From positions 17,601-60,877 of the forward strand of contig PANZ01000016.1 of the NCBI GenBank assembly GCA_002707835.1: 43,277 bases of DNA. The letters are read 5' to 3'. Made by a program: the position numbers and the translations under genes. Positions 9,905 to 19,929 of this stretch are shown here, piece after piece. Source of the DNA: Chloroflexota bacterium. Its GTDB lineage: Bacteria > Chloroflexota > Dehalococcoidia > UBA2979. The notes below the pieces were generated by a model. The model did no database searches. It saw only the letters and a program-made list of their open reading frames with translations, and was not told the origin of the DNA. Position 1 is the first letter of the stretch; every line of letters starts with the position of its first letter.

Positions 9905-11934
9905 TAGTTAGTTAGGATACTATTACTTTCTTCGATTATATCTAATAAAGCACTAATCACTTCCACAAGATCAAAATCTGAAGGAGTAAAAATATTCTTG
10001 ATACCACGTTGCTTAAGTAAAGGGATATCTTCTGCAGGAATGATACCGCCGAAGATTACGTCGATATCATCTTCAGCTCCAATTTCTTTCAGGGCGTTCA
10101 TAAGTTGATCTGCTATCTCAATATGAGAGCCACTTAAAATTGAAATACCAATTAAATGAGCTGCTTCATCAACTGCAGACTTGACTATATCTTCAGGAGT
10201 CAATCGGATGCCTGAATATACGACTTCGAATCCCGCATCACGTGCTGCAACTGCAATTACTTCAGCGCCATTAGAGTGGCCATCTAAGCCAGGTTTCCCT
10301 ACTACAATTCGTGGCCTACGACCGGTGGAAGTAGCAAAATGATCTGTTCGTTGACGTAATTCAAGCATTTTTTCAGCTTTCAAACCTAAGTGTTGACCTT
10401 CAATACCAGTAGGTGGGCGATACTCACCAAAAGCTTTTCGAAGAACATCGCTCCACTCACCAGTGGTAACTCTTGCCAAAGCACATTCAATAGAGGCTTC
10501 CATCAAATTATCTCCACCAACTGCCGAACGATAAAGATTATCTAATGATTCAGAAACTCTTTGAGCATTCCGATTTTTTTTGGTTTTCGCTAATGAATCA
10601 ATCGTCCAACGCACGTCATCAGGGTCTACTCGGAATATTGCGCCCTCATCAGTTACTAAAGGAGATTCAATAGCCTCAGTCCACCGATTAACACCAACTA
10701 CAATACGTTCGCCTGAATTAATATCACTAACACGCCGAGCCATAGAGCCAACCAATTGTGATTTCATATAGCCTGACTCAACTGCAGATTGAATCCCACC
10801 CATTTCCAATATTTTCTCAATTTCTTTATTGGCAGAATATTTAAGTGCATTGACTTTCGAATTTATAACAGGTGAACCATCAAAAATATCAGGATATTCC
10901 AGTAAATCACTTTCAAAAGCTAAAATCTGTTGTAATCTCAATGCCCATTGTTGATCCCAAGGCGTAGGCAAACCGAGTGCTTCGTTCCATGCAGGTAATT
11001 GAAGTGCTCGACATCGAGCATTCCGACTTAAGGTTACACCCAATGTTTCAAGTAAAATTCGCCATGCGTTATTTTCTGGTTGTTGCTCTGTCAAGCCAAG
11101 AGAATTTACTTGCACACCATAGCGGAAACGTCTAAAGCGAGGATTCTTTACACCGTAGCGATTTTCAGTAATTTCATTCCACAACTCAGTAAATGCCCGC
11201 ATCTTAGACATTTCTTCAACAAAACGAATCCCAGAATTAACAAAAAAACTAATTCGGCCTACAAGAGCTTCAAATTGATCGCCTTTAATTTCCCCACGCG
11301 ATTGAATTTGATCTAGTATTCCAATTGCATTAGCCAAAGCAAATGCCAGTTCTTGAGCTGGTATAGCACCAGCTTCTTGCAGATGATATGAGCAAATATT
11401 TGATGGATTCCATCTCGGAATAGCCTCTAAACAATACTCATACATTTCAGCAATTAACCGCAAACTATTATCTGGTGGAAAAATATAAGTTCCACGTGCT
11501 AAATATTCCTTAACAATATCATTCTGAGTAGTACCTTGTAATTTTGAAATGTCTTCGCCACGCTCTTTTGCTAAAGCGACATAGAGTGCTAATAACCACA
11601 TAGCAGTTGCATTTATTGTCATCGAGGTGTTCATTTGTTCAAGGGGAATATCTTCAAAAAGCACATGGAAATCATCCAGTGAATTAACCGGAACTCCTAC
11701 CTTACCCACTTCAGGAAGAGCTAGTGGATGATCAGAGGAATATCCAGTTTGAGTGGGAAGATCAAATGCGATAGATAGTCCTGTTTGACCTGCTGCTAAA
11801 TTTTTTCTATATAAATCATTAGAAGCACGTGCACTAGTATGACCTGCATAGGTGCGAAAAATCCAAGGGCGATCTTCTATAAGCTCGCCTTCATCATTAT
11901 ATAGATGATGCAGTTGCTGCTCTTCAAGAGACAC
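9904..11934 (-). CDS. Methylmalonyl-CoA mutase family protein, MeaA/ethylmalonyl-CoA-mutase-like, with C-terminal B12-binding domain
   Basis: RTYAGHTSARASNDLYRKNLAAGQTGLSIAFDLPTQTGYSSDHPLA; KPGLDGHSNGAEVIAVAARDAG B12 motif; single-chain size. Confidence 0.85.
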   Translation of the reverse strand: MSLEEQQLHHLYNDEGELIEDRPWIFRTYAGHTSARASNDLYRKNLAAGQTGLSIAFDLPTQTGYSSDHPLALPEVGKVGVPVNSLDDFHVLFEDIPLEQMNTSMTINATAMWLLALYVALAKERGEDISKLQGTTQNDIVKEYLARGTYIFPPDNSLRLIAEMYEYCLEAIPRWNPSNICSYHLQEAGAIPAQELAFALANAIGILDQIQSRGEIKGDQFEALVGRISFFVNSGIRFVEEMSKMRAFTELWNEITENRYGVKNPRFRRFRYGVQVNSLGLTEQQPENNAWRILLETLGVTLSRNARCRALQLPAWNEALGLPTPWDQQWALRLQQILAFESDLLEYPDIFDGSPVINSKVNALKYSANKEIEKILEMGGIQSAVESGYMKSQLVGSMARRVSDINSGERIVVGVNRWTEAIESPLVTDEGAIFRVDPDDVRWTIDSLAKTKKNRNAQRVSESLDNLYRSAVGGDNLMEASIECALARVTTGEWSDVLRKAFGEYRPPTGIEGQHLGLKAEKMLELRQRTDHFATSTGRRPRIVVGKPGLDGHSNGAEVIAVAARDAGFEVVYSGIRLTPEDIVKSAVDEAAHLIGISILSGSHIEIADQLMNALKEIGAEDDIDVIFGGIIPAEDIPLLKQRGIKNIFTPSDFDLVEVISALLDIIEESNSILTN

Positions 11935-11989
11935 TGTATCTCCCCTTATTGTTCAATTCAGTAATATTTACATAGATCAAATGACATGC

Positions 11990-12889
11990 CTAGTCATTAC
12001 TGCGAAGAAATTTTTCTACATCGCGAAGAATATCATCAGAAGATGGTAAATCATCATCAGTATTAATACGGCCCGTAAAATTATTTATTACCTCTTCATA
12101 ACTTGCTTCCATTTCTTCAAGAGCACGTCGAAATTCTTCGGAACTAGCCATCTCTTGATCAGCTCTTGTCTTTAGATCATCCGCCGCACTCTCAAATTCC
12201 GAAAGAGTCGTTTTGGTACCTGCAAGACGATCAAAAATTTCCACTAGAGCTAACACTACTAAAGGATTTGGAACTACCCCTAAGTAATTCGGAACTACAG
12301 CAGTTAAGCCACCAGTATGACCTCCAGCATTCATCTGTAAAGAACTGAGTACGCCTCCGATATCAACAGGCCCACTATAGTCATTGTCAATATCTGGTAA
12401 ATCCAAAGCCTGAGCCAATTCTTTATATTTAGTAGTAAGGCGGATCAGAACAGGACGAGTATGTGGAACAGCACCGGGCCAAGTACGAATAACTAACAAA
12501 TCTCGAATAGATTGTTGCTCGATAAAATTATGTAATACATCAGAAAATGTAGGCCATTTGAGATGTGGTTCTACCCCTGTCATTACTAAAATATCACGCG
12601 TAAAATTATCGGATTGTATTAATAAAATTTCATTTTTAGGCCATTCGATTAAACGCTTCCCATCTTCTGAAGAAACAACAGGTGGAGTTACTGAAAAATC
12701 ATAGAAATCTTCAGGGGCTATCGTTGCAATAACTTCAGCATCATGAAATTTCGCAAACCGACTCAGTGATGTCACAGCCGTAGTGTTAAATCCGTTTCTA
12801 CGAACAAAAGATGCCAGCATAATTGGATCACGCAATAACCCTGCTTTTGGAAATGCATCCGTTAAGTTTAATAATGATTCATTTTCCAT
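11990..12889 (-). CDS. PAC2 (proteasome assembly chaperone-like) family protein
   Basis: Overall PAC2 layout: ASFVRRNGFN, AEVIATIAPEDFYDF, NEILLIQSDNF, VPNYLGVVPNPLVVLALVEIF. Confidence 0.8.
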   Translation of the reverse strand: MENESLLNLTDAFPKAGLLRDPIMLASFVRRNGFNTTAVTSLSRFAKFHDAEVIATIAPEDFYDFSVTPPVVSSEDGKRLIEWPKNEILLIQSDNFTRDILVMTGVEPHLKWPTFSDVLHNFIEQQSIRDLLVIRTWPGAVPHTRPVLIRLTTKYKELAQALDLPDIDNDYSGPVDIGGVLSSLQMNAGGHTGGLTAVVPNYLGVVPNPLVVLALVEIFDRLAGTKTTLSEFESAADDLKTRADQEMASSEEFRRALEEMEASYEEVINNFTGRINTDDDLPSSDDILRDVEKFLRSND

Positions 12890-12910
12890 AGTAATCCTAG
12901 TCAGAGCTAA

Positions 12911-13897
12911 CTATGACATTAACTTTTTCAGCTCTAATTCTACTTCTTCTAAAGACATAATTCCTTCAAATTTTGCTGAAACTTCACCTTTTGAATTAAG
13001 TATAAAAATAAATGGCTCCGACAAAAGTTTCCATTCAGTGACAGATTTAGTTGGGAATAGACCTTCTCCAGATCTAGCTTTTTCCAAATCAAATGGTTCA
13101 ATGTGTACAAAATTGATCTCATTGCCATAAATTTCATACAAAGGATTCACAATGTATTCCATAGTCGGAGCACAAAATTTAGTCTGACAAAATCCAGGAG
13201 TTACAAAAGCAACTAAAGCTGGTTTAGGTGATTCTATGGCTTCCTTAATTGTCATATTATGTAAATCTGGATTAGGAGGAAGGCTCGAGTCAATTTCACT
13301 AATGTCCGCAACATCTGACACTAAAGCCTGGATAGATGCTGGAGGGATTTCACCTAACTGAGGTTCAGATGTTCTTTCTTGTACAAATAATGAAAGTTGT
13401 AAGTCTTGATAGGTTTCATCATTCTCTTTGTCAATAACATCTAAAGCCAAACCCCAACGACCTGCATTATCGAAGTTAACGTATGCTACGTAGACAGTAA
13501 CCTCTTGACCATCATGTTCATGAGAATGTTCACCTTCTTTCGAGTGCGTATGTGCACCTACGGGAACTAAACTCACTGGAATAAAAGATTTTTGATCAAT
13601 TAATACAGCACCAGATGGATTAGATTCTGGATTTTCACCTAATTGGAAAATACGTGCTTCAATGTCTAATCCTCCAATTGGCCTACCCTTATTAAACATA
13701 CCTATAGAAATTCTATTTAAACCTTTGCCAAAATTAGAGTTCAAAACAGAAGGTATAAATGGCTTTTGATCGACAGATCTCCCTATATGTTCAGCATCCC
13801 ACATTAGTGAGTCAGTTTCTGAAGAAGAACAACTAAAACTCACAATTGAAATTGCCAAAATAGAAACAAAGACACATACCGAAATAGTAATACGCAT
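12911..13897 (-). CDS. Lipoprotein with thioredoxin/SCO-like domain and His-rich segment
   Basis: Signal peptide with FSCSS lipobox; FVTPGFCQTKFCAPTMEYI; HTHSKEGEHSHEHDG. Confidence 0.7.
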   Translation of the reverse strand: MRITISVCVFVSILAISIVSFSCSSSETDSLMWDAEHIGRSVDQKPFIPSVLNSNFGKGLNRISIGMFNKGRPIGGLDIEARIFQLGENPESNPSGAVLIDQKSFIPVSLVPVGAHTHSKEGEHSHEHDGQEVTVYVAYVNFDNAGRWGLALDVIDKENDETYQDLQLSLFVQERTSEPQLGEIPPASIQALVSDVADISEIDSSLPPNPDLHNMTIKEAIESPKPALVAFVTPGFCQTKFCAPTMEYIVNPLYEIYGNEINFVHIEPFDLEKARSGEGLFPTKSVTEWKLLSEPFIFILNSKGEVSAKFEGIMSLEEVELELKKLMS

Positions 13898-13997
13898 GAT
13901 CTACCTGAAACTGTAATGACTTTCTTTTAGATTACTCAGTAACTATATCGAAATGGTTCGTTACAATACAAAGAGACTACATTGAGTCAATTAGGAG

Positions 13998-14852
13998 TTG
14001 ATGATGCCACACACAGAAGTAAATGGATTCCAATTATTTCATGATGAAATTGGAGAAGGATCACCAATATTATTTCATCATGGTTACACAAGCTCTCACG
14101 ATACCTGGTTGAATAAAATAGCCCCGCAACTCAGTGATACTTTTCGCTGCATAGTAATGGACAGTCGTGGTGCCGGTGACAGTGAACATACAATTGATGG
14201 TTATACAATAGAACAATACGTTGAGGATGTGATAGGACTCGCGGATTCTTTAGGTTTAGAAAAATTCACTTTTTTGGGGCACAGCATGGGAGGAGGCATC
14301 GGTATGCAACTCGCAATCAATCATCCCGAAAGGCTAGAAAAGTTGATTTTAGTAGCTCCAATTCCCTCAGGAGGCACGACGCCTCCAGCCGAACTTACTG
14401 CAGTTGCAAAAGCAATGAAAGAGAGACAACGGCAATTACGTAATGACCCTGACAGACGAGATAAAATGATTCAAGAACGTCAAAAAATGCAAATTCGGGA
14501 AACCTCCATACAAGACATTGAAAATTCTGTTGATCGTGCCCTGTCGATATCTGAAGGACACTTTGAACAATCAATCGAAACTATGGAACAATTTAATGTC
14601 ACCAATCAATTAGGCAATATCGTTACACCCACATTAATGATTTCTGGTGCAGCTGATGTACTGGCAAAAGCCAATATGGAAGACTTGCAACGCTTGCCTA
14701 ATGCGACAATCCATGTTTTTAGTAGAGTTGGACATAGTCCACATAATGATGTTCCCGAAGAATTTGCTAAAGTAGTAAACGATTTCTTGGAGCACGGTGT
14801 AGTCAATCCGGAGACCATGCAAAACAGGGCATTAGAATCTCTTGCAGAATAA
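13998..14852 (+). CDS. Alpha/beta hydrolase
   Basis: HHGYTSSHDTW, LGHSMGGGIGMQLA, late His in VGHSPHNDVPEEF. Confidence 0.9.
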   Translation: MMMPHTEVNGFQLFHDEIGEGSPILFHHGYTSSHDTWLNKIAPQLSDTFRCIVMDSRGAGDSEHTIDGYTIEQYVEDVIGLADSLGLEKFTFLGHSMGGGIGMQLAINHPERLEKLILVAPIPSGGTTPPAELTAVAKAMKERQRQLRNDPDRRDKMIQERQKMQIRETSIQDIENSVDRALSISEGHFEQSIETMEQFNVTNQLGNIVTPTLMISGAADVLAKANMEDLQRLPNATIHVFSRVGHSPHNDVPEEFAKVVNDFLEHGVVNPETMQNRALESLAE

Positions 14853-14871
14853 TTAACTTGAATTTCTTATT

Positions 14872-15303
14872 TCAGGACTCAACAATTCGAACGCGTGATG
14901 CTGGAGTGTTATGTAAACAAGTTTCACAGCGATAATGTACTTCAACTTGATGACCACACTCTTGATCAATGAGTTGAAGATCATGGTCTGCCCATCGTTG
15001 TCCCCATTCAGACATAGCACCAATGACTTTACCCAGACCATGCCCCTTACGAGTTAATTGATAATATCGACGTGCAGAATCCTTACTTGGATCAGCTTCA
15101 CGTACAATAATATCTACTGATTCTAACTTTCTAAGACGATCAGTTAATACGTTAGAAGCAATGCCTGTAATAGAAAGTTGTAGTTCAGAAAATTTTGTAC
15201 GACCACGTAAAAGATCTCTTACAACCAATAAACTCCAACGATCACCTACTACATCCAAAGTGGCACCAATTGGACAACGAGGTGCATGTAATTTTTGATC
15301 CAT
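14872..15303 (-). CDS. HxlR family transcriptional regulator
   Basis: CPIGATLDVVGDRWSLLVVRDLLRGRTKFSELQ; LRKLESVDIIVREA. Confidence 0.9.
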   Translation of the reverse strand: MDQKLHAPRCPIGATLDVVGDRWSLLVVRDLLRGRTKFSELQLSITGIASNVLTDRLRKLESVDIIVREADPSKDSARRYYQLTRKGHGLGKVIGAMSEWGQRWADHDLQLIDQECGHQVEVHYRCETCLHNTPASRVRIVES

Positions 15304-15343
15304 TTATATACCTTAATGAAATTAAATTTACTTCAATTTCATA

Positions 15344-15364
15344 TTACTTGTTTTATGCAAGTAA
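15344..15364. promoter_or_regulatory. Candidate operator palindrome TTACTTG-N7-CAAGTAA in the hxlR/fbiC divergent intergenic region
   Basis: Perfect 7-bp arms at 15344-15350 and 15358-15364; a second repeat ATGAAATT/AATTTCAT at 15316-15323 and 15335-15342. Confidence 0.45.
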
Positions 15365-15422
15365 ATAAATATAAAAAATTGGTACATTAATTGCTCAATC
15401 ATGAAGGCGTCAAATAGACAAT

Positions 15423-17909
15423 ATGAAGAATTCCATCGTAGAAAAGCTAATCAACAAAGAAAGACTTACTCAATCGGAAGCATATGAGTTAATCGATTTA
15501 GAAGCTGATATTGATGTTTTTAAATTAGCTTCTTCAGTTCGCGATCAAGGATTTGGGAATACTGTTACGTATTCAAAAAAAGTGTTTATCCCTCTAACCA
15601 AACTCTGTAGAGATGTTTGTCACTATTGCACATTTGCACAACCACCTCAACCTGGAGAAAACGCATATTTAAGACCTGAAGAGGTATTAGAAATTGCACG
15701 ACAAGGAAAGGCCGCTGGCTGCCATGAAGCGCTTTTTACATTGGGTGACAAACCTGAATTACGCTATCCTTCTGTGAGAAAAGAATTAGCTGAACTTGGA
15801 TATGCAACTACTATTGACTATCTCATCGCAATGGCAGATTTGGTATATCAAGAAACCGGTTTATTACCTCATGCAAATCCTGGAGTTATGAATAAAGAGG
15901 ACATGATTAGACTTAGAACTGTATCTCCTTCGCAAGGAATTATGCTAGAAACGGTCTCCGATAGACTTTCTGAAAAAAATATGCCCCATTTTGGTTCACC
16001 AGATAAAAATCCTGAAAAACGCTTAGATACCATCCGCCTAGCTGGTGAACTAAAAATACCATTCACATCAGGAATTCTTATTGGCATTGGAGAAACGAGA
16101 AAGGAAAGAATCGATTCACTTTTCGCGCTCCGTGAACTTAATGACAAATATGGACATATTCAAGAAATAATTATACAAAATTTCCGTGCGAAACCTGGAA
16201 CCAAAATGGCCTCAGCACCAGAACCAGATCTTGATGATTTACTCTGGACTATTGCAATTACACGATTCATCTTCGGATACGCGATGAGTATTCAAGCACC
16301 ACCAAACTTAACCCCTCATATCTTTAACCAATTAATCCGTGCTGGACTGAATGATTGGGGAGGAGTCTCTCCTATTACACCGGATCACGTGAATCCCGAA
16401 GCGCCATGGCCCGAATTAATTGAATTATCCGAAAGAAGTGCACAACAGGGAAAAGTTTTAATAGAACGACTAACTGTTTATCCTAAATATATACATACCG
16501 CTGAAGAGTGGATAGACAAGAAATTCTGGCAACCAATTTTCAACACTATCGATACTGAAGGGTTAGTTAGATCAGATAGTTGGAGCCCTGGTGATGAATT
16601 GTCTAACCCACCTGTTTCCTTAATACCTGACAAGAATGGAACTTGGCCAACAGATGGTCTCACTGGAACAAATGAAGTTTCAAATATCTTAGAGAAAGTT
16701 TCACAGAAAATAGACCTAACTGAAAATGAAATAATCAGACTCTTCCAAGCACGTGGAGATGACATAGCTAAAATCAACGAAGCAGCGAATAATTTAAGAA
16801 AGCATGTTTCAGGGGACACGGTTACCTATGTAGTGAATCGTAATATCAATTATACAAATATTTGTTACTTCAAATGCCAATTTTGTGCATTCTCAAAAGG
16901 AAAATTGGCTGAAAATCTTAGAGGAACACCCTACGATCTTGATTTAGAAGAAATAGCAACTCGTACTCAAGAAGCTTGGGAAAGAGGTGCTACTGAAGTT
17001 TGTATGCAAGGTGGTATTCATCCAGATTACACGGGAAACACTTATTTAGAAATTCTTCAAACAGTGAAAAATATTCAACCCAAAATGCATGTACATGCAT
17101 TTTCACCATTAGAAGTATGGCAAGGTGCGGCAACCCTTGGCATTCCTTTAGAGAAGTATCTTGCTCAGCTACATAAAGCTGGACTAGGCTCTCTACCTGG
17201 AACTGCAGCTGAAATATTGGATGATGAAGTTAGAAAAACTCTCTGCCCAGACAAAGTTAATACGGAACAATGGTTACACGTTATGGAGACAGCACATTCA
17301 ATAGGGATTCCTTCAACTGCAACAATAATGTACGGACATATAGAACAGACAAAGCATTGGGCACGTCACTTGCGCCGTATAAAAAAGTTACAACAAAAAA
17401 CAGGAGGTTTTACAGAATTTGTTCCTTTACCTTTTGTACATATGGAAGCCCCCATTTACCTAAAGGGGCGTGCACGGAAAGGGCCTACATATCGTGAGGC
17501 GATCCTCATGCATTCTGTATCACGTCTAGTTCTCCATCCTGATATTAAAAATATTCAGGTGTCTTGGGTAAAAATGGGACCCAATGGTATCCGTGCTTCA
17601 CTTCTTGCAGGTGTTAACGATCTTGGTGGCACGTTAATGAACGAGAGTATTACAAGATCTGCAGGAGGTGAATTTGGAGAGGAATTATCCCCAGAACAAA
17701 TGGATAAAATAATCAATTCAATTGAGCGTAATCCACAACAAAGAACTACAAAATATATAAATTCCAATAACGATCAAATCGCTCGATCATATGGAACCCC
17801 ACCTCTACCAAAACGTACAGTAAAGGCTTCAAAAAACTGGTTAAGACAAACAGATCAAATACTTATCCGACCAGGTTTTGAAAAAGAAGTACTCGATCCA
17901 CATCGTTAA
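15423..17909 (+). CDS. fbiC: Bifunctional FO synthase (CofG-CofH fusion), F420 biosynthesis
   Basis: Two radical-SAM CxxxCxxC motifs: CRDVCHYC (CofG half) and CYFKCQFC (CofH half); 828 aa. Confidence 0.92.
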   Translation: MKNSIVEKLINKERLTQSEAYELIDLEADIDVFKLASSVRDQGFGNTVTYSKKVFIPLTKLCRDVCHYCTFAQPPQPGENAYLRPEEVLEIARQGKAAGCHEALFTLGDKPELRYPSVRKELAELGYATTIDYLIAMADLVYQETGLLPHANPGVMNKEDMIRLRTVSPSQGIMLETVSDRLSEKNMPHFGSPDKNPEKRLDTIRLAGELKIPFTSGILIGIGETRKERIDSLFALRELNDKYGHIQEIIIQNFRAKPGTKMASAPEPDLDDLLWTIAITRFIFGYAMSIQAPPNLTPHIFNQLIRAGLNDWGGVSPITPDHVNPEAPWPELIELSERSAQQGKVLIERLTVYPKYIHTAEEWIDKKFWQPIFNTIDTEGLVRSDSWSPGDELSNPPVSLIPDKNGTWPTDGLTGTNEVSNILEKVSQKIDLTENEIIRLFQARGDDIAKINEAANNLRKHVSGDTVTYVVNRNINYTNICYFKCQFCAFSKGKLAENLRGTPYDLDLEEIATRTQEAWERGATEVCMQGGIHPDYTGNTYLEILQTVKNIQPKMHVHAFSPLEVWQGAATLGIPLEKYLAQLHKAGLGSLPGTAAEILDDEVRKTLCPDKVNTEQWLHVMETAHSIGIPSTATIMYGHIEQTKHWARHLRRIKKLQQKTGGFTEFVPLPFVHMEAPIYLKGRARKGPTYREAILMHSVSRLVLHPDIKNIQVSWVKMGPNGIRASLLAGVNDLGGTLMNESITRSAGGEFGEELSPEQMDKIINSIERNPQQRTTKYINSNNDQIARSYGTPPLPKRTVKASKNWLRQTDQILIRPGFEKEVLDPHR

Positions 17910-17944
17910 AAAATTAATTTCTAAAAATTAAAAAGTTTTTACTT

Positions 17945-18002
17945 GATACTAAGTCTCATTTAGATATTATACCCAGATAAACAAATTTTGAGACTAGGTA
18001 TC
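17945..18002. promoter_or_regulatory. Imperfect 14-nt inverted repeat flanking a putative znuA promoter
   Basis: GATACTAAGTCTCA (17945-17958) vs TGAGACTAGGTATC (17989-18002), 12/14 complementary; TTGATA (17943-17948) and TATTAT (17965-17970) 16 nt apart. Confidence 0.45.
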
Positions 18003-18005
18003 ATT

Positions 18006-19043
18006 ATGAAAAAAATATTATCAAGCATCGCAACATTGATTATTATGGGGACTGTTCTTATAAGTTGTTCTGATGATAATTCAGACAGCAGTACGAGCAG
18101 TAGTAGTACAGAAAACACAGAAGTAGCTAAGATCGAAGTTTCTGCGACTATTTTTCCAATCTATGACATCGCACGACAAATTGCAGGTGATGAGATTGAA
18201 GTGCATTTATTAATTACACCTGGAGAATCTCCACACACCTTCAATCCTACACCTTCTACAAAAGAAGAAATTGAACACTCAGAAATTATCTTTGCAATTG
18301 GTAATGAATTAGATACGTTTGTGACTGATATTAGTTCAAATCAAGAAAAAATCATCATAGTTGATAAAAATCTTACGCTTATAAAATATGAAGATGAGCA
18401 TGATGACCATGATGATGACAAGCATGGCGACGAAAAGCATGACGATCATAAAGATCATGACCACGACAAGCATGATGATGACAAGCATGGCGACGAAAAG
18501 CATGATGACCATGATCACCATGCCCACGGTGAATACGACCCGCACTACTGGTTAGATCCTATGAATGCAAAAGTGATGGCAGTAACTATTGCTGATGCGC
18601 TTGCACAATTAGATCCAGCGAATGCAGAAAGTTACAATTCACGAAGTAGTGCTTTTGCTGCAGAAATAGACGCACTGCACACTGAGTTAGTTGAATTGGC
18701 AGAGTTAGCTCATGATAAAAGCTTTATCACATTCCATGACTCAATGGCATATTTAGTCACAAGGTACGACCTAAGCCTTGCTGGAACTTTTGAACCTACA
18801 GGAGCAGAAGAGCCTTCACCTCAATATTTGCATGAACTGAGCGAAGTTGTAGAACATGATAATGTACTGGCAATTTTCTCAGAGCCACAATTATCGAGTG
18901 CGTCTCTTGAGCCATTTATGAAAGATAATAACTTGTCCCTAGCAACGTTAGATCCTCTTGGTGGTGTAGATGGAAGAGATTCATATCAAGCATTGATTCG
19001 CTATAACATCGAAACAATTGCCGAGACACTCAAGGAAAAATAG
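18006..19043 (+). CDS. znuA: Zinc ABC transporter substrate-binding lipoprotein
   Basis: MKKILSSIATLIIMGTVLISCS lipobox; His/Asp-rich loop; HYWLDPMNAKVMA; FEPTGAEEPSPQYL. Confidence 0.9.
   Translation: MKKILSSIATLIIMGTVLISCSDDNSDSSTSSSSTENTEVAKIEVSATIFPIYDIARQIAGDEIEVHLLITPGESPHTFNPTPSTKEEIEHSEIIFAIGNELDTFVTDISSNQEKIIIVDKNLTLIKYEDEHDDHDDDKHGDEKHDDHKDHDHDKHDDDKHGDEKHDDHDHHAHGEYDPHYWLDPMNAKVMAVTIADALAQLDPANAESYNSRSSAFAAEIDALHTELVELAELAHDKSFITFHDSMAYLVTRYDLSLAGTFEPTGAEEPSPQYLHELSEVVEHDNVLAIFSEPQLSSASLEPFMKDNNLSLATLDPLGGVDGRDSYQALIRYNIETIAETLKEK
18411..18520 (+). repeat. In-frame 63-bp-period tandem repeat encoding DDDKHGDEKHDDH in the ZnuA metal-binding loop
   Basis: gatgatgacaagcatggcgacgaaaagcatga at 18411 and again at 18474. 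Confidence 0.9.
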
Positions 19044-19068
19044 TACTTAGAATTTTATGATGTAATTG

Positions 19069-19135
19069 CGCATCTTCATCAAGGTTAGAAAGTCAGAATC
19101 CCTTCTTTTGGCTTTCTAATATTGGTGAAGATGCG
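19069..19135. repeat. 24-nt imperfect inverted repeat between znuA and znuC
   Basis: CGCATCTTCATCAAGGTTAGAAAG (19069-19092) vs CTTTCTAATATTGGTGAAGATGCG (19112-19135), 21/24 Watson-Crick, 19-nt loop. Confidence 0.85.
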
Positions 19136-19167
19136 TATCATACTATTCGGCTCCTAAGGAAAATTTT

Positions 19168-19926
19168 GTGAACTTTGAATTATCTAATAGCCAGGCAAAT
19201 ATTATTGAATGCGAAGAAATTACAGTTGTCAGAGACAACAAAGAAATTCTTTGTGCAGCTTCCTGCTGTGTTCCAAGAAACTCATTAACATTTCTTGTAG
19301 GTGAAAACGGAACAGGCAAAACGACACTCGTCCAAACCATGCTGGGAATACTTCCGCAACGTGAGGGAAAAATTTCTGTACATCCATTAAATAGAGAAAA
19401 AGTGAATATCGGATATGTTCCACAAAATATAGAATTCCCCAAACAATTACAATTAACAGTTGCAGAATATCTTCGATATGTCTCCAATTTAGATAAAGAA
19501 AGCATTCATCAATCCCTAGAAACTGTAGACTTCCCTTTGTCACATCTGAGTAAAACTATTAATCAATTGTCAGGCGGACAGCGGCAAAAATTATTACTAG
19601 CGGCAGAGCTTGCCAGAAAACCAGATATTTTATTCTTAGACGAACCACTATCAAATGTTGATGATACTGGCGAAAGACACATTCTTGATGTCATTCTCGA
19701 GATTAAAAATAAAGGCGTTACGATTATACTAATCACACATGACTGGCAAATGGTGTCTGCACATGCAGATCATGTAATTTGTTTAAACAAAAACTTCCTA
19801 TGTGAACAAGGAACTTCATGCATTTGTAAAAATTCGTTATCAAAAGTGAATATTAAACAAATACAAAAAATTACCCCTGACCCTCTAAATACACATACTG
19901 GATATTGCTACATTGAAAATGTGTGA
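19168..19926 (+). CDS. znuC: Zinc ABC transporter ATP-binding protein
   Basis: GENGTGKTTL, LSGGQRQKLLLAAELARKPDILFLDEPLSNVD; GTG start. Confidence 0.88.
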   Translation: MNFELSNSQANIIECEEITVVRDNKEILCAASCCVPRNSLTFLVGENGTGKTTLVQTMLGILPQREGKISVHPLNREKVNIGYVPQNIEFPKQLQLTVAEYLRYVSNLDKESIHQSLETVDFPLSHLSKTINQLSGGQRQKLLLAAELARKPDILFLDEPLSNVDDTGERHILDVILEIKNKGVTIILITHDWQMVSAHADHVICLNKNFLCEQGTSCICKNSLSKVNIKQIQKITPDPLNTHTGYCYIENV

Positions 19927-19929
19927 CCT

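Noticed and set aside
18411-18520. Repeat considered as a CRISPR-like array
   Set aside because: Only two units, in frame inside znuA, encoding a metal-binding loop; no spacers or cas genes.
18336-18545. Minus-strand ORF of V/M/I repeats
   Set aside because: Antisense of the His/Asp-rich znuA repeat; composition is a by-product of the repeat.
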